Shown here: positions 1 through 5,888 of the stretch, piece after piece | How positions within the stretch are numbered: position 1 is the stretch's first letter | Layout: the number at the start of each line of letters is the position of its first letter | Origin: Verrucomicrobia subdivision 3 bacterium UBA7542 | GTDB lineage: Bacteria; Verrucomicrobiota; Verrucomicrobiia; Limisphaerales; UBA11358 | Direction: 5' to 3' | DNA: 12,439 nucleotides | Assembly: GCA_002479245.1 (NCBI GenBank) | Contig: DLMG01000388.1 | Span: forward strand, 9,628-22,066 | Program-made: the position numbers and the translations under genes | The notes under the pieces: generated by a model | The model's database searches: none | What the model saw: the letters and a program-made list of their open reading frames with translations, nothing else | What the model was told of the DNA's origin: nothing

Positions 1-152
1 AAACGCGTGGAGTCAATGTCTTCGTTGCGCAAAATCAACGTGCCACCGTTCGCCCGCGCCCGTTCCTGCGCCACCCAAAACGTCCGCGCATGGCCGAGAT
101 GCAACAATCCCGTCGGCGACGGCGCAAGCCGGCCACGGTAGGCTGAGTCCAC
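1..152 (-). CDS. Glutamyl-Q tRNA(Asp) synthetase or glutamyl-tRNA synthetase, N-terminal fragment
   Basis: The minus strand reads [20 protein letters not shown] and then [12 protein letters not shown] before running off the window. This is the start of the class I GluRS catalytic domain: the APSPTG strand, the HLGH form of the HIGH nucleotide-binding motif, and the RxEDxD segment. The family charges tRNA with glutamate (GltX) or glutamylates queuosine on tRNA-Asp (GluQ). The short lead-in fits either, and the part that separates them (the anticodon-binding domain, absent in GluQ) lies outside the window. The start is uncertain. GTG at 152 places the [10 protein letters not shown] motif near the N-terminus, as expected. 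The frame stays open to a TTG at 260 that overlaps the stop of the upstream SDR gene, but those extra codons translate a repeat-rich segment with no family resemblance. It is the last visible gene of the minus-strand cluster. Confidence 0.82.
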   Translation of the reverse strand, partial: MDSAYRGRLAPSPTGLLHLGHARTFWVAQERARANGGTLILRNEDIDSTR

Positions 153-252
153 AGTCTTCTGTCCACAGTTCACAGTCGAAACGCCAGGAGCTTGGGTGTC
201 CGAAGGTTTTTGACCGGGGACAGGAGACTGTGGACTGCGGACTGGCGTTTCG
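147..252. repeat. Cluster of imperfect inverted repeats before the GluRS-like gene
   Basis: Bases 147-164 and 218-235 are inverted copies matching at 17 of 18 positions (GTCCACAGTC type). Bases 177-187 and 242-252 are a perfect 11-bp inverted pair. A third, weaker pairing joins 161-177 to 226-242 (15 of 17). The first two pairings interleave instead of nesting, so the region could form alternative stems. It lies between the SDR stop and the likely GTG start of the synthetase. Function unknown; it could be a relic of repeated short-unit expansion. Confidence 0.6.
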
Positions 253-256
253 TTGT

Positions 257-1198
257 TCAAAATTTTTCGTTTGGATTCGCCGCCAGCCATTCGCCCAGAC
301 CGGGCAACGGAACGGACAATATCTTTTGGATTTTGGTGATGTTCAACGATGTGTCCAGCGCGCGCGGCGGGCCGGAAAAATTTTTCGCCGTGCCAGGTGT
401 TATTTTGGTATTGAGTTGCGGCCAGCGCGCGGCCAGCAGTTGGCCGATTTGCCAGCGCGAAAGTTTCTCCGCGCCGGCGACGTGGAACAGCCCGGTGCGC
501 TTTTGATTCACCAGTTCCCAAACCGCGCGCGACGTCTCGCCGGCGAAAATCGGGCAGCGAAATTCGTCCGTGAACAGATTTATCATCTGCCCCGCCTGCC
601 ATGCGAGCCGCAATTTCTCGTTGAAACCCCGATTGCCCGCGCGCGACGTGCCGCCATTGAGCGACGTGCGCACAACGGTGTGGAGCGGATTGCGCAAAAT
701 GATTTGCTCGGCGGCGGCTTTGGTCTCGCCATACAAATGAATTGGATTCACCGCGTCGGCTTCGGCGTAATTCCCTTTGCGCCCGTCGAAAACCAAATCC
801 GAGGAAAAGAAAACGAACGGAATGTCCGCCGCGAGTCCGGCCAAAAGCGCGGTCACGTCCACATTCACGCGCCGCGCCAAATCGGGATTCGCCTGCGCTT
901 CGGCCAGGGTGCTGACGGCGGCGCAATGAATGATGAGTTGTGGCTGGTCATCGCAGAACGCGCGGCGGACGGCGTCGAAATCGGTAAGATCAAGACAACG
1001 AACATTCCCCGAAGAAATTGGGGACGCCGACACGGCGTCCCTCCCAGCGTGAGGGAGAGACGGCATGTTGCCGTCCCTGATTATGCCAATGACGCGCCAG
1101 TGTGGGGCAAATCGCGGTGCAGTCTGGACAAGATAATTTCCAATCAGCCCGTTGGCGCCGGTGATCCAAGCAAGAGGTTTTGAAGCCGCGTCAGTCAA
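257..1198 (-). CDS. RmlD-type SDR family NAD(P)-dependent oxidoreductase (dTDP-4-dehydrorhamnose reductase-like)
   Basis: A 313-residue extended/atypical SDR. A Rossmann nucleotide site is seen as TGANGLIG (G14, G17, G20). The strand with the catalytic serine is FSSDLVFDG (about 130-138), and the catalytic YxxxK is YGETK (Y156, K160). A C-terminal segment, [10 protein letters not shown] (about 277-286), matches the substrate-loop motif of RmlD-like enzymes. RmlD reduces dTDP-4-dehydrorhamnose to dTDP-rhamnose, but no rhamnose genes are visible nearby, so the substrate is open. The start is TTG at 1198-1196, which overlaps the stop of the upstream amidase gene by 8 bases and suggests translational coupling. 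Residues about 42-62 ([20 protein letters not shown]) look like an insertion between the second Rossmann strand and the VRCLDLTD strand. They are encoded by a palindromic repeat described separately. Confidence 0.88.
   Translation of the reverse strand: MTDAASKPLAWITGANGLIGNYLVQTAPRFAPHWRVIGIIRDGNMPSLPHAGRDAVSASPISSGNVRCLDLTDFDAVRRAFCDDQPQLIIHCAAVSTLAEAQANPDLARRVNVDVTALLAGLAADIPFVFFSSDLVFDGRKGNYAEADAVNPIHLYGETKAAAEQIILRNPLHTVVRTSLNGGTSRAGNRGFNEKLRLAWQAGQMINLFTDEFRCPIFAGETSRAVWELVNQKRTGLFHVAGAEKLSRWQIGQLLAARWPQLNTKITPGTAKNFSGPPRALDTSLNITKIQKILSVPLPGLGEWLAANPNEKF
1021..1075. repeat. Palindromic element inside the SDR coding sequence
   Basis: Two perfect hairpins sit side by side. GGGACGCCG (1021-1029) pairs with CGGCGTCCC (1033-1041) across a 3-base loop. 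GACGGCA (1059-1065) pairs with TGCCGTC (1069-1075) across a 3-base loop. Between them CTCCC (1041-1045) can pair with GGGAG (1053-1057). The element is translated in frame as residues about 42-60 of the SDR, in a loop where related enzymes are normally shorter. It resembles a REP-like repeat tolerated inside a gene. Confidence 0.7.
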
Positions 1199-2081
1199 TC
1201 AAACGTTTGGTAAGCCCGCCGTAAGCATCAATCCGCCGGTCACGCAGGAACGGCCAGTGCGTGCGCGTGGTGTCCACGGCGGCAAGGTCAACCGGCACAA
1301 TCAAAACTTCCTCTTTGGCCGCGCCGGCTTTGGCGAGGATTTCACCGGAGGTCCCGGCCACAAAACTTTGGCCCCAGAATTCAATGCCTTTGCCCGCGAG
1401 TTTTTCATGCCCAATGCGATTGGCCACGGCCACGTAGCAGCCGTTGGCGATGGCGTGGCTGCGCTGGATGGTTTCCCACGAGTTATGCTGGCGTTCGCCG
1501 TATTTCTTTTTTTCGCCCGGAAGCCAGCCGATGGCGGTCGGATAAAACAGGATTTGCGCGCCTTGCAAGGCGGTGAGCCGCGCGGCTTCCGGATACCATT
1601 GGTCCCAGCAAATCAGCACGCCGATTTTGCCGTATTTGGTTTGCCACGAACGGAAACCGAGGTCGCCGGGCGTGAAATAAAATTTCTCGTAGTAAAGCGG
1701 GTCGTCCGGAATGTGCATCTTCCGATAGCGGCCCAGCAGCGAACCGTCGGCGTCAATGATCGCGGCCGTATTGTGATAAACGCCGGCGGCGCGCTTCTCA
1801 AAGAGCGATGCGATGACGACGGCCTTGTGTTTTTTGGCGAGCTGGCAAAAGGCGTCGGTGGTGGGGCCGGGAACCGGTTCGGCCAGTTTGAAATTTTGGT
1901 GGTCTTCGCTCTGGCAAAAATACTGTGAGCGGAATAATTCCTGAGTGCAGATGATTTGCGCGCCGCGTTGGGCCGCACAGCCGGCGAGCGCCAGCGTCTT
2001 TTTCAAATTCGCGTCCGGGTCGGCGGAGCACGTGGTTTGAATCAGCCCAAGTTTGACGGTTTGGGCGGAAGCGCGTTTCAT
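1191..2081 (-). CDS. aguB: N-carbamoylputrescine amidase-type carbon-nitrogen hydrolase
   Basis: A 296-residue nitrilase-superfamily enzyme with the full catalytic triad: E48 in TQELF, K121 in YRKMHIPDD, and C158 in LICWDQWYPEAARL. The CWDQWYPE signature, the QYFCQSED and FYFTPGD segments and the C-terminal DTTRTHWPFLRDRR are typical of AguB. That enzyme hydrolyses N-carbamoylputrescine to putrescine, CO2 and ammonia in the agmatine route of polyamine synthesis. It is cytoplasmic; no signal peptide is seen. The ATG at 2081-2079 overlaps the kinase stop (ATGA), and its own stop overlaps the SDR start, so it is the middle of a coupled operon. Agmatine deiminase (AguA), the usual partner, is not in the window. 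A related omega-amidase-like role is possible, but the match around the catalytic cysteine favours AguB. Confidence 0.92.
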   Translation of the reverse strand: MKRASAQTVKLGLIQTTCSADPDANLKKTLALAGCAAQRGAQIICTQELFRSQYFCQSEDHQNFKLAEPVPGPTTDAFCQLAKKHKAVVIASLFEKRAAGVYHNTAAIIDADGSLLGRYRKMHIPDDPLYYEKFYFTPGDLGFRSWQTKYGKIGVLICWDQWYPEAARLTALQGAQILFYPTAIGWLPGEKKKYGERQHNSWETIQRSHAIANGCYVAVANRIGHEKLAGKGIEFWGQSFVAGTSGEILAKAGAAKEEVLIVPVDLAAVDTTRTHWPFLRDRRIDAYGGLTKRLID

Positions 2082-3091
2082 TTTTTGGCGCGTTCGTTGA
2101 GCCGGGCAGTTTCTTCGAGAATGATGGTTTTAACGTGCGTGTCCTCGGCCATGTGGGGAGCGGTCTGGCCGAACAGTTCGCGGATGAATTTGCCGAGCGT
2201 CTCGTTGGTCGGGCCGTAACCGCTGTGGTAGATGTAGTATTCGAGGTCATACATCAACTGGTCGGCGGTCGCGTAACGGCGGGTCAAATCACGCGCGAGA
2301 CAGTGATGCAGAATGTCGTTGAGTTTGTCGTCAATCCGCGGGTCGAGCGCGCAAAAATCAGGGATCGGCTGGTTCAGGATGCGGCTGCGCGATTCCTCGG
2401 CGTTTTCGCCTTTGAACAAATTCCGCCCCAGCAACAGATGCGCCAGCACGACCCCGGCGGAAAAAAGATCGGAACGCTTGTCGGTAACTTGAAAATCAGC
2501 CTGTTCGGGACTCATGTAATCGGCCTTGCCGGCGATGACTTCACCCTCCTGATCGGTCAGAAAGCCGCGCGCCTTGGCGACGCCGAAATCGGTCAGCTTC
2601 ACGTCGCCCTCAAAGGCGATCATGATGTTTTTGAAACTCACGTCGCGGTGAACGATGCCCAGCGGCTTGCCGTCCTTGTCGGTTTTGGCGTGCGCGTAGG
2701 CCAGGCCGCGCGCGACCCGGCTGGTGATGAACACGGCGAGTTCCTTTGGCAACACACGGCGTTTGTCGGCCAGATGGCGGGCGAACTGCTCCAGATTCAC
2801 GCCGCGAATCAATTCCATGGCGATGAAACAAACGCCGTTGGTTTCGCCGAGATGATAGGTCTGGACGATGTTCGTGTGGATCAAATCGGCGACGAGCTTG
2901 GCCTCGCCGATGAAATTCTCGATGAACATCTTCTGGCTCGCGTAATGGGAGCGGATGATCTTGATGGCGATGCGCTTGGCAAAATTGCGCGCGCCGTTCT
3001 GCTCGGCTTCATAGACAATCCCCATGCCGCCCTCAAAGATTTTGCGGACGACTTCGTACTGAAACTCGCTCTGAATGGTGAAGAGCGGCAC
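2078..3091 (-). CDS. Soluble bacterial Ser/Thr protein kinase (Hanks-type)
   Basis: A 337-residue kinase domain with little else. The glycine loop is EGGMGIVYEA (20-29), the VAIK lysine is K44 (IAIK), the helix-C glutamate is probably E63, and the catalytic loop is HRDVSFKN with D150 and N155. The metal-binding DFG is D168-G170, and the APE-like segment is YMSPEQ (192-197). The catalytic loop has Ser in place of the usual Lys two residues after the Asp (HRDVS), a variant found in other bacterial kinases, so activity is expected. No transmembrane segment or extracellular sensor domain follows, unlike PknB-type receptors. About 20 charged residues close the protein. The start is GTG at 3091; an in-frame TGA lies just upstream and no ATG is available. 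It is the first gene of the minus-strand operon, with a 4-base overlap onto the amidase gene. The substrate is unknown. Confidence 0.93.
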   Translation of the reverse strand: MPLFTIQSEFQYEVVRKIFEGGMGIVYEAEQNGARNFAKRIAIKIIRSHYASQKMFIENFIGEAKLVADLIHTNIVQTYHLGETNGVCFIAMELIRGVNLEQFARHLADKRRVLPKELAVFITSRVARGLAYAHAKTDKDGKPLGIVHRDVSFKNIMIAFEGDVKLTDFGVAKARGFLTDQEGEVIAGKADYMSPEQADFQVTDKRSDLFSAGVVLAHLLLGRNLFKGENAEESRSRILNQPIPDFCALDPRIDDKLNDILHHCLARDLTRRYATADQLMYDLEYYIYHSGYGPTNETLGKFIRELFGQTAPHMAEDTHVKTIILEETARLNERAKK

Positions 3092-3218
3092 GGGCGGATG
3101 GTGTGAAAATGTTCCGCAAAGTCAAGTCCGGGTCTCAGACGGTAAAAAGAAAGCCCTTATTTTTTTGTTTTTTTGCTTGCACAATGCGGGTGAACTTCTT
3201 TAATTCTACCCAAGTCAA

Positions 3219-3246
3219 ATGACTTTTTAACCAAAAACCGTAAAAT
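3219..3246 (+). promoter_or_regulatory. Candidate sigma70-type promoter for the HU gene
   Basis: ATGACT at 3219-3224 (4 of 6 against TTGACA) is followed after 16 bases by TAAAAT at 3241-3246 (5 of 6 against TATAAT). This predicts a start site near 3253, giving a leader of about 17 bases. The match was made by eye, so confidence is modest. Confidence 0.35.
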
Positions 3247-3256
3247 AACAACCATC

Positions 3257-3261
3257 AAGGA
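3257..3261 (+). promoter_or_regulatory. Ribosome binding site of the HU gene
   Basis: AAGGA lies 8 bases before the ATG at 3270. It is one of the few clear Shine-Dalgarno sequences in the window, in keeping with a highly expressed gene. Confidence 0.6.
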
Positions 3262-3269
3262 CACCGATT

Positions 3270-3557
3270 ATGGCAAACGCACTCTCGAAATCCCAACTCG
3301 CCGCCGCAATTGCTGAGAAGGCTGAAATCTCCAAAAAGCAAGCGGTCGAAATCCTCGAAAACATCGCCGCCCTCGCCTACAAGCACGCGAAGGACACCTT
3401 CACGCTGCCCGGCATCGGCAAGCTCGTGCTGAAAAACCGCGCCGCCCGCATGGGCCGCAACCCCAAGACCGGCGAGGCCATCTCGATCCCGGCCAAGCGC
3501 GTCGTGAAGTTCCGCGTCGCCAAAGCCGCGAAGGACGCCATCCTCGGCGGCAAGTAA
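3270..3557 (+). CDS. HU-family DNA-binding protein
   Basis: A 95-residue basic protein of the HU/IHF fold, the usual length for the family. The N-terminal helices (LSKSQLAAAIAEKAEISKKQ) form the dimer core. The DNA-binding arm region reads RMGRNPKTGEAISIPAKR, matching the family signature around GRNPxTGExIxIPA, and a C-terminal helix follows (VAKAAKDAI). It bends and compacts DNA as a nucleoid protein. The gene has its own AT-rich upstream region, a good ribosome site and a strong terminator, so it is probably monocistronic. HU and IHF subunits cannot be told apart with certainty here; HU is more likely. Confidence 0.95.
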   Translation: MANALSKSQLAAAIAEKAEISKKQAVEILENIAALAYKHAKDTFTLPGIGKLVLKNRAARMGRNPKTGEAISIPAKRVVKFRVAKAAKDAILGGK

Positions 3558-3574
3558 TTTCCGGATTTACACCA

Positions 3575-3604
3575 GGCGCTCTGATTTTTCGGAGCGCCTT
3601 TTTT
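3575..3604 (+). terminator. Rho-independent terminator of the HU gene
   Basis: GGCGCTCTG (3575-3583) pairs with CGGAGCGCC (3590-3598), giving a 9-bp stem with one G-T pair and a 6-base loop of ATTTTT. TTTTTT follows at 3599-3604. It begins 18 bases after the HU stop codon. Confidence 0.92.
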
Positions 3605-3622
3605 GTTGGCGCGCCGGAGTGA

Positions 3623-3672
3623 TGGAGTAATGGAGTGATGCGGTAATCGCCTTCCAACACTCCATTCCTCCA
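3623..3672. repeat. Inverted repeat upstream of panE
   Basis: TGGAGTAATGGAGTG (3623-3637) and CACTCCATTCCTCCA (3658-3672) are inverted copies matching at 14 of 15 positions, with a 20-base loop. The left arm itself contains short tandem TGGAGTRAT-like units. It ends 22 bases before the panE ATG and could affect access to the start, or simply be repeat debris. No Shine-Dalgarno sequence is visible between it and the ATG. Confidence 0.6.
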
Positions 3673-3694
3673 ATATCCCAACAATCCATTTCCC

Positions 3695-4666
3695 ATGAAA
3701 ATCGCCGTTGTCGGTTGCGGGGCCGTGGGGAGCTACTACGGCGCCAGGCTCGGTTGTGCCGGGCGGGAAGTCCATTTCCTGCTCCGCTCGGACTATGATG
3801 CTGTGCGGTATAACGGCGTGACCGTCCGCAGTTTCGAAGGCGACTTTCACGTTCAACCCAAATGCGCAAGGACGCCGGACGAAATCAGCGTGTGCGACCT
3901 TGTGTTGATTGGACTGAAAACGACCGCCAACGATCAATTCCCGAAATTGCTGCCTCCATTGGTCGGGCCACAGACTGCCGTCGTCACGCTGCAAAACGGT
4001 CTGGGCAACACGGAACAATTGGCGCGGCTCTTTTCGCCGGAACAGATTCTCAGCGGACTCTGTTTTGTTTGCCTCAATCGCGTCAAACCGGGCGTCATCC
4101 ATCACATGGAATACGGGATGATCGTGCTTGGCGAGTTTCAGCGCCGGGCCGGGCCGCGCACGCAAAAACTGGCAGCGATGTTTCGCGATGCCGGCGTGCC
4201 CTGCAAGGTCACGGACAACCTGGCGCAGGCACAATGGGAAAAACTTGTCTGGAACATTCCCTTCAACGGACTCGGCGTCGCCGGCGCAGCCGGTTATGAC
4301 GCTTTTACCCAAATCCCATCTGCCAACTCCCAGCTGCCATCCGTCGGCCCCTGTTTGCCGACGGATAAACTGCTCGCCGATCCGCGCTGGGAAAAACTCC
4401 TGCGCGATCTGATGCTGGAAGTCATTGCTGCCGCCGGCGCGCTGGGGTTTGAGATTCCCGTTGCCTATGCCGAAGAACAAATCGAACGCACGCGGACGAT
4501 GGGCGCTTACAAGGCATCCACGCTTTTGGATTTCGAATGCGGCCGTCCGTTGGAACTGGAGAGCATGTTTCTCGAACCGCTGCGACGGGCGCAAAAGGCC
4601 GGCGTGCCCGTGCCGCGACTGGCCGCACTTTGCAAAGTGTTGCAGCAACTGAATCAACCGCGCTGA
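3695..4666 (+). CDS. panE: 2-dehydropantoate 2-reductase (ketopantoate reductase)
   Basis: A 323-residue member of the PanE/ApbA family, which reduces ketopantoate to pantoate with NADPH in pantothenate (vitamin B5) synthesis. The N-terminal Rossmann site is VVGCGAVGSYYGARL (G7, G9, G12). LQNGLGN (99-105) carries the substrate-site Asn. The catalytic Lys is K183 in WEKLVWN, with N187 and N191 behind it. YKASTLLDFE (272-281) and the later PLELES (E287 probably the conserved acid) complete the C-terminal domain. Residues about 203-225 (from DAFTQIPSANSQ to LPTDK) look like an insertion of some 20 residues between the VWNIPFNGL helix and the LRDLMLEVIAAA helix. They are encoded by repeat-like DNA with a 10-bp palindrome. 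The frame is otherwise intact and all visible catalytic residues are kept, so the enzyme may be active. The family also contains paralogues of unknown substrate. Confidence 0.9.
   Translation: MKIAVVGCGAVGSYYGARLGCAGREVHFLLRSDYDAVRYNGVTVRSFEGDFHVQPKCARTPDEISVCDLVLIGLKTTANDQFPKLLPPLVGPQTAVVTLQNGLGNTEQLARLFSPEQILSGLCFVCLNRVKPGVIHHMEYGMIVLGEFQRRAGPRTQKLAAMFRDAGVPCKVTDNLAQAQWEKLVWNIPFNGLGVAGAAGYDAFTQIPSANSQLPSVGPCLPTDKLLADPRWEKLLRDLMLEVIAAAGALGFEIPVAYAEEQIERTRTMGAYKASTLLDFECGRPLELESMFLEPLRRAQKAGVPVPRLAALCKVLQQLNQPR
4306..4366. repeat. Palindromic, short-unit repeat segment inside panE
   Basis: ATCCGTCGGC (4339-4348) pairs perfectly with GCCGACGGAT (4357-4366) around an 8-base loop. Just before it, 4306-4340 is built of similar short units (CCCATCTGCCA, ACTCCCAGCTGCCA). 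Together they encode panE residues about 204-224, which match nothing expected in the family. Confidence 0.62.
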
Positions 4667-4763
4667 CTTGGGAGCGCTGGCGTCTCGCCGGCATGTTTCG
4701 TGGCGAAGCCTTTCCTCATCCACTCGCCGCCGGGACGGCGGCGCTCCCAAGACGGCAACCGTC
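4667..4763. repeat. REP-like palindromic element (copy A) between panE and a convergent gene
   Basis: CTTGGGAGCGC (4667-4677) and GCGCTCCCAAG (4741-4751) form a perfect 11-bp terminal inverted repeat directly after the panE stop. Internal hairpins are GGCG/CGCC (4679-4682/4686-4689) and CGCCGCC/GGCGGCG (4725-4731/4737-4743). A further GACGG-CAA-CCGTC hairpin occupies 4751-4763. The element fills the gap between convergent genes and could help end transcription, though no T-run follows. It is related to the element at 5588-5658 in the opposite orientation. Confidence 0.75.
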
Positions 4764-4808
4764 AAGTGGCGGAGCTTGGATTGTTTGTCAAAAAATAATC
4801 CCGGAAAA

Positions 4809-5210
4809 TCATTGCTGTGGCGATTTCTCCTCCCGCAGCAAACTTTCCGGCAAAGCGGTAAATTCGGATTGGGTGCCCTCCGGCTGCCAGACCACGCGGC
4901 CATCGTCGAGAATCCGCTTGATGACACCATGCATCGAACCGCGCAGGGTTTTCACGCGGTCGCCAACGGTGAAATTTGTGCTTTGGCAAAGGCTCTCAAT
5001 CGCCGCCAGCATCATTTCCTCTTCCAGCACACCGGTGATGAAGTGAGCGACGGCTGACGACGCCTCCTTCCGGCGGTGAAACGTGAGATCAGCAAACAGC
5101 GCCGTAGCCAGCGCACGACCGATTTCCGCAAACGTGTTGCCGTTAAAGAAAAGAAATGGCGCCCGGCGGTGGCAGGATTTGAGAAATTGAAACGTTTCCA
5201 GCAGGCTCAA
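4809..5210 (-). CDS. Conserved-looking hypothetical protein with a C-terminal SH3/KOW-like segment
   Basis: A 133-residue protein I do not recognise. The N-terminal two thirds (MSLLETFQFLKSC through EEEMMLAAIESLC, about 1-74) look alpha-helical and soluble. The C-terminal part, FTVGDRVKTLRGSMHGVIKR followed by ILDDGRVVWQPEGTQ (about 79-113), has the rhythm of a small SH3/KOW-like beta barrel: GDRV, a glycine turn, then DGRVVW and a closing LPESLL. No catalytic motif, signal peptide or membrane segment is visible. Its ATG overlaps the stop of the gene upstream (ATGA at 5210-5207), which argues that both are real and co-translated. The function is not assigned; nucleic-acid or protein binding through the barrel is an inference from fold pattern only. 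Confidence 0.65.
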   Translation of the reverse strand: MSLLETFQFLKSCHRRAPFLFFNGNTFAEIGRALATALFADLTFHRRKEASSAVAHFITGVLEEEMMLAAIESLCQSTNFTVGDRVKTLRGSMHGVIKRILDDGRVVWQPEGTQSEFTALPESLLREEKSPQQ

Positions 5211-5443
5211 CTCGGACGCGCGGCGGCGTTCCCATTCTTTTTCAACCGCCGTGTAAGTTTCCGAGTTAACGCCTCGCTACGCACGGCCTCGTTCGCAGAG
5301 TCCGTCATTGATCTGGGTGACAGATGCCCAACTCCAGTTTTTGAGAAAGAAGGCTCGGCTTTGTAACGATGCTGGTTCGCTGCGGCTTCCTTGAGAATGT
5401 CCGCCGCTGTCAGTTGCTCCAGCAAATCGGTTCGGAGTTTCAT
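5207..5443 (-). CDS. Small hypothetical protein, first gene of an overlapping pair
   Basis: From the ATG at 5443 this encodes 78 residues (MKLRTDLLEQLTAADILKEA and onward). The frame is open further upstream to 5524, so the start is not certain. The first 30 residues look helical and coding-like. The C-terminus is very basic (RKLTRRLKKNGNAAARPS). The central stretch, about residues 31-60 (from EPSFSK to RSEALT), is less protein-like and may derive from repeat DNA. The stop overlaps the next gene's ATG by 4 bases, so the two probably form an operon. I do not recognise a family. The small size and order could fit a regulatory pair, but nothing in the sequence proves it. Confidence 0.45.
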   Translation of the reverse strand: MKLRTDLLEQLTAADILKEAAANQHRYKAEPSFSKTGVGHLSPRSMTDSANEAVRSEALTRKLTRRLKKNGNAAARPS

Positions 5444-5888
5444 CTGCCATAATATGCCCTTTCTTTGGCTGGGCGGCAAGCCGTGGTTTTTGCGCGAAAT
5501 CAACAAGTGCTGGCTTGCTTCCAACTGCGATTCATAACAAACACCGGCACCACCGGCAATTTTTGTTTCCGACCGGCGAGAACAATTGGAGCGCCGATCT
5601 CCGATCCGACGCGATGTTCATTTTCCCTGAAACACGCCGGGCCGGTGACCGGCGCTCCGATGGCAGTGTTGCTACGGAGGACAGGTCTGTGGTTAAATTA
5701 AATCCATGAAACCGCGCGTTTCAGCTAAAAATCCTTATTTTGCTTTGTTTTAGGCACTTTTTTCATAATAGTAATAGCAAAGTCCAAGCAAAACAGTTCA
5801 ACTACGCACTGTTGTTCATTTTCAATCAGACTTTGAATTCCCAGCGCAGCCTGTGCTCTGGCGGTGATGATCGCCTCACACCTGCGGC
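5444..5888. other. Gene-poor gap with one palindromic element and an AT-rich stretch
   Basis: No convincing gene fills this 445-base gap. It contains the possible promoter of the small leftward gene pair, the palindromic element at 5588-5658, and an AT-rich part (about 5690-5830) distinct from the GC-rich surroundings. A 76-codon minus-strand frame (5725-5955) crosses the end of the methylase fragment, but its sequence (ending KKVPKTKQNKDF) resembles nothing I know and may be chance or debris from the truncation. Confidence 0.55.
5588..5658 (-). repeat. REP-like palindromic element (copy B)
   Basis: GGAGCGCCG (5588-5596) and CGGCGCTCC (5650-5658) form perfect 9-bp ends. GCCGGTGACCGGC (5641-5653) is an internal palindrome. 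On the minus strand it begins GGAGCGCCGG, continues to CCGGCGTGTTTC, and ends CGGCGCTCC. Copy A reads GGAGCGCTGG, GCCGGCATGTTTC and CGGCGCTCC at matching places on the plus strand. The two are therefore diverged members of one family in opposite orientation. Confidence 0.68.

Larger units (their letters stand above)
3092..3269. other. Divergent intergenic region between kinase and HU genes
   Basis: This 178-base spacer separates the leftward kinase operon from the rightward HU gene and must hold both promoters. It is clearly more AT-rich than its surroundings, with a T-rich run at about 3159-3174 that could bend DNA or act as an upstream promoter element. No coding potential was seen. Confidence 0.6.

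Noticed and set aside
230..1183. Long plus-strand frames opposite the SDR, amidase, kinase and ABC genes
   Set aside because: They are antisense shadows of genes with clear catalytic motifs on the other strand, and their translations are Arg/Ala-rich without motifs.
4667..4763. Calling the palindrome after panE a rho-independent terminator
   Set aside because: It has several GC-rich stems but no T-run on either side, and it is related to another element at 5588-5658, so a repeat is the better label.
3377..4930. A 517-codon minus-strand frame opposite HU and panE
   Set aside because: It is antisense to two recognised genes, and its product has no domain; the length comes from GC-rich codon bias.
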